DNA of 41,103 nucleotides, from contig JAFORL010000198.1 of assembly GCA_017393285.1 (NCBI GenBank), forward strand, positions 1-41,103, in the 5' to 3' direction. Source of the stretch: Lachnospiraceae bacterium (GTDB lineage Bacteria; Bacillota; Clostridia; Lachnospirales; Lachnospiraceae). Shown in pieces: positions 36,651 through 41,103 of this stretch. Under the pieces are notes generated by a model. It was not told where the DNA came from. It did not search any database and saw only the letters and a program-made list of their open reading frames with translations. Within the stretch, counting starts at the first letter, position 1. Each line of letters begins with the position of its first letter. Position numbers and translations under genes: made by a program.

Positions 36651-38402
36651 CTATCGAAAACTTTTTACCCAATTAATTAAAGAATCATAATATACATTAT
36701 CTGTTACATCTTTACGCATTTGTTCGGTAACTGGACCATTTTTCTCCATAATTGCAATAATTGCCTCTTGCAATCCCGCAATTTTTCCACGTTCAAAAGC
36801 ATCTTTCTCTGCTTGACTTCCAACCTCTTCCTTTGCAGCAGGAACTGGATTTGGCTTTTGTGTAGATGTTTCCGGCTTAATTTCTGGCTTTTTCACATCT
36901 GTTTCCTGTTTAGATTCCACATTAGAAACCGGTTCTTCTATTTTATTCTTCTCTTCTGACTGCACTTCTGTCTGATTTGAAGTTTCTTTTGTTGCTTGGT
37001 TCGTGTTTTCAATAGCAATTTTTCTCTGTTCACATTGCATATTTGAATCAAAATCTCCAATTGGAACCCAAATTTCTCCACTATTACCACTTACCTCCAC
37101 TGCAATTCTATGATTATTAGATTGAACTTGTGTACCAGATAAGACGCCAATGTAAGTTCCTTCTACATCTACCGGTAAATTCATGGAAGTACCATTATCA
37201 TCGTTGTTTACGGTAATCACTGCACAATGTCCATCCCAATTTCTTGAATAGGCATAATATCTGTTTTGTAATTGTAATTCAAGATAATCACCATAAGACA
37301 ATGCCTTGATTTGATTTCTTGCTTTACCTAAGGCTGCGATTAATCTGGTACATGGATTTTCTTCTACCGCATTTTCATAATCTGCATATTGCAAAGCAGG
37401 ACGTAAAGAATCGTCCGATTGCTTTTCTTTTTTCCCTTCGATACCAAATTCTGAACCATAATAAATAGATGGTACACCCGGCAATGTATATAACAATACA
37501 TGCACTGGATTATAATGTGCCTTATTGTTCAATTTTGTATAAATACGTTCTACATCGTGATTATCCACAAAATTGTATAACTTCAATCCATCTGGGCGAT
37601 TGCCACCCATCTCATACAAACGTTTTACTGTATGCGCAATTTCAAAGAAGTTATGATCATTGTTACCAGAATATAAAGCCTTGTGTAGCTGATAATTGGT
37701 TACAGAATGTAATGTACCTTCATTTACCCAACGATTGTAATCACCATGAATTACTTCCCCCATAAGCCAAAAATCTGGTTTCACAGTATTGGCAACATGT
37801 CGTAAGCTCTTCATAAAATCAAAATCCAACACATCTGCAGCATCTAATCTGATTCCATCTACATCAAACTCATCTACCCAAAAGCGAATCACATCTGCAA
37901 TATAATCTTTTACTTCTGGATTTCTTTGGTTCAATTTTACCAAAAGGTTATATCCACCCCAGTTTTCATAAGAAAATCCATCATTATATTCATTATTTCC
38001 GCCAAAATTCACATTGCAATACCAATCTTTATAATGAGATTGTTCACGATTTTTCTGTAAATCTTTAAAGGCAAAGAAATCTCTACCGGTGTGATTAAAC
38101 ACACCATCAAAAATCACTCGAATGCCTTCTTTGTGACATTTTGCAACGAATTCTTTTAAATCCTGATTATCCCCCAAACGACTATCCAATTTCTTGTAAT
38201 CCGTAGTTTCATAACCATGTCCAACTGATTCAAACAATGGTCCGATATAAATCGCATTTACCCCTATCTTTTTTAAATGCGAAATCCAAGGTACCAACGT
38301 TTGCAAACGATGTTCATCCAGACTGTAACTGTTTTGTTTGGGAGCCCCCGTCATTCCCAATGGATAAATGTGATAAAAAACTGCTTCATCATACCATGCC
38401 AT
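36651..38402 (-). CDS. GH13 alpha-amylase-family glycosidase with C-terminal extension
   Basis: The 583-residue enzyme has no signal peptide and is probably cytosolic, acting on maltodextrins or related alpha-glucans. The barrel starts AVFYHIYPLGMTG. The catalytic residues are the nucleophile Asp187 in DGIRLDAAD, the acid/base Glu216 in LMGEVIHG and Asp283 in FVDNHDVER. A beta domain runs to about 455. A linker of about 80 residues rich in Glu, Lys, Pro, Thr and Asn follows, then a short helical tail ending in INWVKSFR. The linker and tail are unusual for an intracellular GH13. The ATG at 38402 has AGGTAAGG a few nt upstream. The exact substrate cannot be read. Confidence 0.88.
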   Translation of the reverse strand: MAWYDEAVFYHIYPLGMTGAPKQNSYSLDEHRLQTLVPWISHLKKIGVNAIYIGPLFESVGHGYETTDYKKLDSRLGDNQDLKEFVAKCHKEGIRVIFDGVFNHTGRDFFAFKDLQKNREQSHYKDWYCNVNFGGNNEYNDGFSYENWGGYNLLVKLNQRNPEVKDYIADVIRFWVDEFDVDGIRLDAADVLDFDFMKSLRHVANTVKPDFWLMGEVIHGDYNRWVNEGTLHSVTNYQLHKALYSGNNDHNFFEIAHTVKRLYEMGGNRPDGLKLYNFVDNHDVERIYTKLNNKAHYNPVHVLLYTLPGVPSIYYGSEFGIEGKKEKQSDDSLRPALQYADYENAVEENPCTRLIAALGKARNQIKALSYGDYLELQLQNRYYAYSRNWDGHCAVITVNNDDNGTSMNLPVDVEGTYIGVLSGTQVQSNNHRIAVEVSGNSGEIWVPIGDFDSNMQCEQRKIAIENTNQATKETSNQTEVQSEEKNKIEEPVSNVESKQETDVKKPEIKPETSTQKPNPVPAAKEEVGSQAEKDAFERGKIAGLQEAIIAIMEKNGPVTEQMRKDVTDNVYYDSLINWVKSFR

Positions 38403-38438
38403 AATACCTTACCTCACTTTTCTGTTTTATAATTGAAA

Positions 38439-38466
38439 AGGCCCTTGCGTTGTACGACAAGGACCT
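38439..38466 (-). terminator. Hairpin in the leader of the GH13 gene
   Basis: On the minus strand AGGTCCTTGTCG pairs with CGCAAGGGCCT, then TTTT follows. It lies between an extended -10 promoter (38478-38483) and the GH13 start, so it may act as an attenuator. Otherwise it is the terminator of the DegV gene upstream. Confidence 0.5.
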
Positions 38467-38477
38467 CGCTCTTTCAT

Positions 38478-38486
38478 ATTATACCA
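38478..38486 (-). promoter_or_regulatory. Extended -10 promoter of the GH13 gene
   Basis: Minus-strand TGGTATAAT holds a consensus TATAAT (38478-38483) with TG extension. No good -35 is seen. The transcript would start about 70 nt upstream of the ATG and include the hairpin. Confidence 0.45.
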
Positions 38487-38586
38487 CATTCTGACAACAA
38501 ATACTAGTTAATACATAAATACAAATCGCCTTTAGCCTACAAGCAGTCACAGGCTCTTTGATTTATATTTCTGCTGGACTGAACTG

Positions 38587-39474
38587 TTACATACTTTTTT
38601 TAACAACACCAAATCCCAATGGATATGGACCAGTATGCACTGCAATGGTAGATCCAATTTGATATAGTTGCATATCTGAAACACCATACACTGCTAATTT
38701 TTCCAATGCCATTGCCCTTAATTCTTCTGCTTCCTCATAGGAATTGCCATATCCTATACATACCTCATAGTTGTTAAAATCTTCTCCAACTTCTTTTGCA
38801 TAGTCTACCAATAAATCAATAATCTTACTCATACACTTCTTTCTGCTTCTGGAAATACCCGACGGAAATATTTCTCCCTCTTTAAAGGTAATCATTGGTT
38901 TGATACTTAACAAGGAAGTAGCCACCCCAGCCAACTTTCCAATTCTTCCACCATGTTTTAAATATTCTGTATCACCAATTGTAAAGAAAATACGACCGGT
39001 AGCACGAATTTCGTTCAAAGAAGAAACCGCTTCTTCAATCTTGTAGCCCCTGTCTCTCAAGCCACATGCCTCCAAGACATATAAACCTTGTAAAACAGAT
39101 GCAAATTCAGAATTGATTACCTCAATGACTGCATTCGGATACTCTTCTAAAATCATGTTTTTTGCATTTGTCGCTGCTTGAAAAGAACCACTAAACTTCA
39201 CTGTGATACAAATACAAATCATTGGGATATCCTGTTTTGCATATTTTTCAAAAACATCATAAAAATCTTGTGTCGACGGACAAGATGACTTAGGAAATAC
39301 TCCTTTTTTTTCTAGCATTTCACTATAAAAATCCCTTACTTTTATATCAACATTTTCTTTGCGATAATCTGCATCATCAAAAGAAACGTAAAAAGGTATA
39401 CATTCTATATTATTTTCCTTTAAAACTTGCATTGGTAAATCACAAGAGCTATCACTTATAACCTGATAATTCAT
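38587..39474 (-). CDS. DegV family fatty-acid-binding protein
   Basis: DegV/FakB-type proteins bind a fatty acid, often for presentation to the FakA kinase. The 295-residue product starts MNYQVISDSSCDLP, has the PKSSCPSTQDF segment, TVKFSGSFQAA, the TEYLKHGGRIGK motif and the closing HTGPYPLGFGV, all typical. An in-frame ATG at 39501 exists, but 39474 has AAAGGA 10 nt upstream and gives the usual N-terminus. Which FakB subtype it is cannot be told. No fakA is nearby. Confidence 0.9.
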   Translation of the reverse strand: MNYQVISDSSCDLPMQVLKENNIECIPFYVSFDDADYRKENVDIKVRDFYSEMLEKKGVFPKSSCPSTQDFYDVFEKYAKQDIPMICICITVKFSGSFQAATNAKNMILEEYPNAVIEVINSEFASVLQGLYVLEACGLRDRGYKIEEAVSSLNEIRATGRIFFTIGDTEYLKHGGRIGKLAGVATSLLSIKPMITFKEGEIFPSGISRSRKKCMSKIIDLLVDYAKEVGEDFNNYEVCIGYGNSYEEAEELRAMALEKLAVYGVSDMQLYQIGSTIAVHTGPYPLGFGVVKKSM

Positions 39475-39566
39475 AAATATATCGTCCTTTCTATCATCCA
39501 ATTAATACCATATTGATGTACTTCCAATCCCTTAGTCTTTTTTATCAGTATATCAGTTTTTCTTTG

Positions 39567-39676
39567 TTACATCAAGTAGCTTTTTATACTAGGTATCAGT
39601 TCCTGTAACCATTCATTCGGGTGGGCTGAAGGTTTACCGGCTACCATCCACTTTATCACAGAAATGATTCTTGTTT
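39567..39676 (-). other. Orphan open tail of unknown origin
   Basis: Beyond the acetyltransferase stop, another minus frame reads IKWMVAGKPSAHPNEWLQE and ends SIKSYLM at 39567. The composition (Trp, Pro, His) looks like the C-terminus of a real protein. It has no start or ribosome binding site of its own and overlaps the acetyltransferase in a different frame. I do not recognise the family. Confidence 0.25.
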
Positions 39677-40198
39677 TTACGAAAAAGATAAATACCGAAG
39701 CAATTCGGGACGCGTATGTTGATTCAAATCCGTTACGGCAGGCAATGTTTTCACATACTGAAAGCCACAACTTTCCTGTAATTTTTGTGACGCAATATTT
39801 TCTTTTGCGCAACCACTCCAAAGTCCTTCTAAATACAATTCTTCTCTACAATAGCGAATCATCGCTTCCATTGCTTCTTTCATAATGCCCTGTCTCCAAT
39901 AGGGTCTCCCAAGCCAATATATGAGCTCACCTTCGTTTTCTCCAATATGGTAATTACTTGCTTCCCCCACCAATACAGCGATACAACCTATTACCTTTTT
40001 TTGAGATTTTAATTCTAAGGCAAAAAAACCCCAGCTTGTCAATAATTCTTCAATGAACCATTTTGCTTTTTCTTCAGAAGGCAGAGGTGCCCATCCAGCC
40101 GCAAAAGCCACCTCTGTATCACTGGCATAGCGAAACAAATCGCCTGCATCTTCCGGTCTCCAACTTCGTAAACACAATCGTTTTGTATGCAAATTCAT
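39677..40198 (-). CDS. GNAT family N-acetyltransferase (RimJ/RimL-like)
   Basis: The 173-residue protein starts with the RimJ-type TKRLCLRSWRPEDAGDLFRY. It has the beta4 strand KKVIGCIAVL, GELIYWLGRPYWRQGIMKEAMEA with the acetyl-CoA loop (R-x-G-I variant of RGxG) and the late ENIASQKLQESCGF motif. Substrates of this family range from ribosomal proteins to small molecules, so none is proposed. GAGAGCTTGT precedes the ATG, a weak ribosome binding site. It lies 41 nt after the BspA-like gene. Confidence 0.88.
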   Translation of the reverse strand: MNLHTKRLCLRSWRPEDAGDLFRYASDTEVAFAAGWAPLPSEEKAKWFIEELLTSWGFFALELKSQKKVIGCIAVLVGEASNYHIGENEGELIYWLGRPYWRQGIMKEAMEAMIRYCREELYLEGLWSGCAKENIASQKLQESCGFQYVKTLPAVTDLNQHTRPELLRYLSFS

Positions 40199-40239
40199 TT
40201 ACAAGCTCTCCAATCTTTATGAAACGGTCCTATTTAGAA

Positions 40240-41103
40240 TCAGGATTTCATTTTCATTGTATTCTTATATCCCGTTTTCTTCTTCATCAGTTTTTTATAC
40301 CTTTTTATTGCAGCCTTTGGAATATAAAACTTGGCATGTTTGCTGATTTTTAACCAGGCATGATTTCCAATTGTCGTAAGTTTACTAGAACGAATGACAA
40401 TAGATGACAATTGTTTGTCATTTTGGAATGCATGATGCCCAATTACAACTATATTATTTCCTATTATCACCTTTTTCAGATTCTTGTATCCCTTAAAGGC
40501 CTTCGCTTCAATCTTTGTAATTTGGTATTTCTTACCGTCAATCGTTACCTTACTACCAATATATAATTTTTTTATTTTTACATTGGTAGAACCCACAACT
40601 GAAACATTTTTGCTATCTAATACTCTATATTTTATGTTATTTACAATATATACCGCTGCTGATGATACCGTAACATTTAAACTTTGATTTTCCCCTAGTT
40701 GTCCATTTTTCTGATCTATACTACTGAATTGTTCCACTATTATATTTGTGTTTGGCACAACTGCATTTCCTGTGTTTCCACCACCCGTGGTTCCACTGCT
40801 ATCACTTGCTGTCGGCTCTACTGTGCTTCCACCGCCTGTAGTTCCACTGCTATCACTTGCTGTCGGCTCTACTGTGCTTCCTCCGCTTGTAGTTCCACTG
40901 CTGCCACTTGCTGTCGGCTCGGCTACATTTCCTGTGCTTCCACCACCTGTAGTTCCACTGCTGCCACTTACTGTCGGCTCGGCTACATTTCCTGTGCTTC
41001 CACCACCTGTAGTTCCACTGCTGCCACTTGCTGTCGGCTCGGCTACATTTCCTGTGCTTCCACCACCTGTAGTTCCACCGTTACCACTTGCTGTCGGTTC
41101 TAC
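40240..41103 (-). CDS. BspA-like surface protein, C-terminal part (starts outside window)
   Basis: The frame is open from the window edge to 40240 (287 residues seen). First come tandem units of about 20 or 16 residues such as GTTGGGSTGNVAEPTASGSS, a flexible Gly/Ser/Thr linker. Then follows a region with VIVNNIKYRV-like strands and BspA-type leucine-rich repeats (GKKYQITKIEAKAFKGYKNL, KKVIIGNNIVVIGHHAF, LTTIGNHAW) and a basic end rich in Lys. A GTG at 40758 could start a shorter protein, but the repeats upstream are in the same frame and have coding character. It is probably exported; no LPxTG is present at the end. Confidence 0.8.
   Translation of the reverse strand, partial: VEPTASGNGGTTGGGSTGNVAEPTASGSSGTTGGGSTGNVAEPTVSGSSGTTGGGSTGNVAEPTASGSSGTTSGGSTVEPTASDSSGTTGGGSTVEPTASDSSGTTGGGNTGNAVVPNTNIIVEQFSSIDQKNGQLGENQSLNVTVSSAAVYIVNNIKYRVLDSKNVSVVGSTNVKIKKLYIGSKVTIDGKKYQITKIEAKAFKGYKNLKKVIIGNNIVVIGHHAFQNDKQLSSIVIRSSKLTTIGNHAWLKISKHAKFYIPKAAIKRYKKLMKKKTGYKNTMKMKS
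40771..41100. repeat. Coding tandem repeats, 60-bp and 48-bp units
   Basis: Three successive 60-bp units (40921-40980, 40981-41040, 41041-41100) are almost identical. The two preceding units are 48 bp, lacking 12 bp, and a diverged unit starts near 40771. Unit lengths are multiples of three, so copy-number changes keep the frame. The array continues past the window. Confidence 0.85.

Noticed and set aside
40771..41100. CRISPR-like array
   Set aside because: Units are contiguous without spacers and encode an in-frame Gly/Ser/Thr-rich stalk.

Overview
The window is low-GC DNA with the gene content and Shine-Dalgarno use of an anaerobic clostridium. The best guess is a butyrate-forming member of the Lachnospiraceae. 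This rests on the compact thl-crt-hbd-bcd-etfB-etfA operon, the anaerobic (cbi-type) cobalamin genes, the single-chain clostridial PurL and the BspA-like leucine-rich-repeat surface proteins at both ends. The genus cannot be fixed from the sequence alone. No tRNA, rRNA, CRISPR array or complete insertion sequence was seen.

Layout. 1-358 (-): 5' end of a secreted BspA-like protein with its own sigma-A promoter. 1196-4951 (-): purL. 5472-6659 (-): membrane-anchored parvulin-type foldase with two candidate promoters and a long hairpin terminator. 6803-10890 (-): hflX followed by a PAS-GGDEF-GAF-GGDEF-EAL cyclic-di-GMP protein. 11143-12673 (-): a MATE exporter and, overlapping its stop, the broken start of a response regulator. 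13275-19635 (+): the crotonyl-CoA to butyryl-CoA operon. 19810-22077 (-): lon, behind a promoter with a CIRCE-like site. 22519-27005 (-): response regulator, histidine kinase and a 551-residue membrane protein of unknown function preceded by a large nested hairpin. 27232-35195 (-): a cobalamin operon cbiL-cbiF-cbiH-cbiA-cobU-cobD-cbiP-cbiC ending in remains of hemA and hemB. 35412-36464 (+): cbiG, divergent. 36651-38402 (-): GH13 glycosidase. 38587-39474 (-): DegV. 39677-40198 (-): GNAT acetyltransferase. 40240-41103 (-): 3' part of a BspA-like protein with 60-bp tandem repeats.

How the genes work together. The thl operon encodes the route from two acetyl-CoA to butyryl-CoA, with Bcd/EtfAB as the probable electron-bifurcating step. 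The cobalamin block covers several corrin-ring methylations, both amidation steps, the aminopropanol arm and cobinamide activation. It shows clear decay: cbiL is out of frame at a run of eight A residues, and the genes for early tetrapyrrole synthesis survive only as a hemA tail joined to a broken hemB tail. cbiD, cbiE, cbiT, cbiJ, cbiK/X, cbiB and cobS are not in the window, so the pathway is either completed elsewhere or being lost.

The most notable items are the hemA/hemB deletion scar, the cbiL frameshift, the nested hairpin at 24195-24343 with a 20-nt core that recurs upstream of cbiG, the response-regulator fossil beside the MATE gene, and candidate CIRCE and Rex operators at lon and thl.
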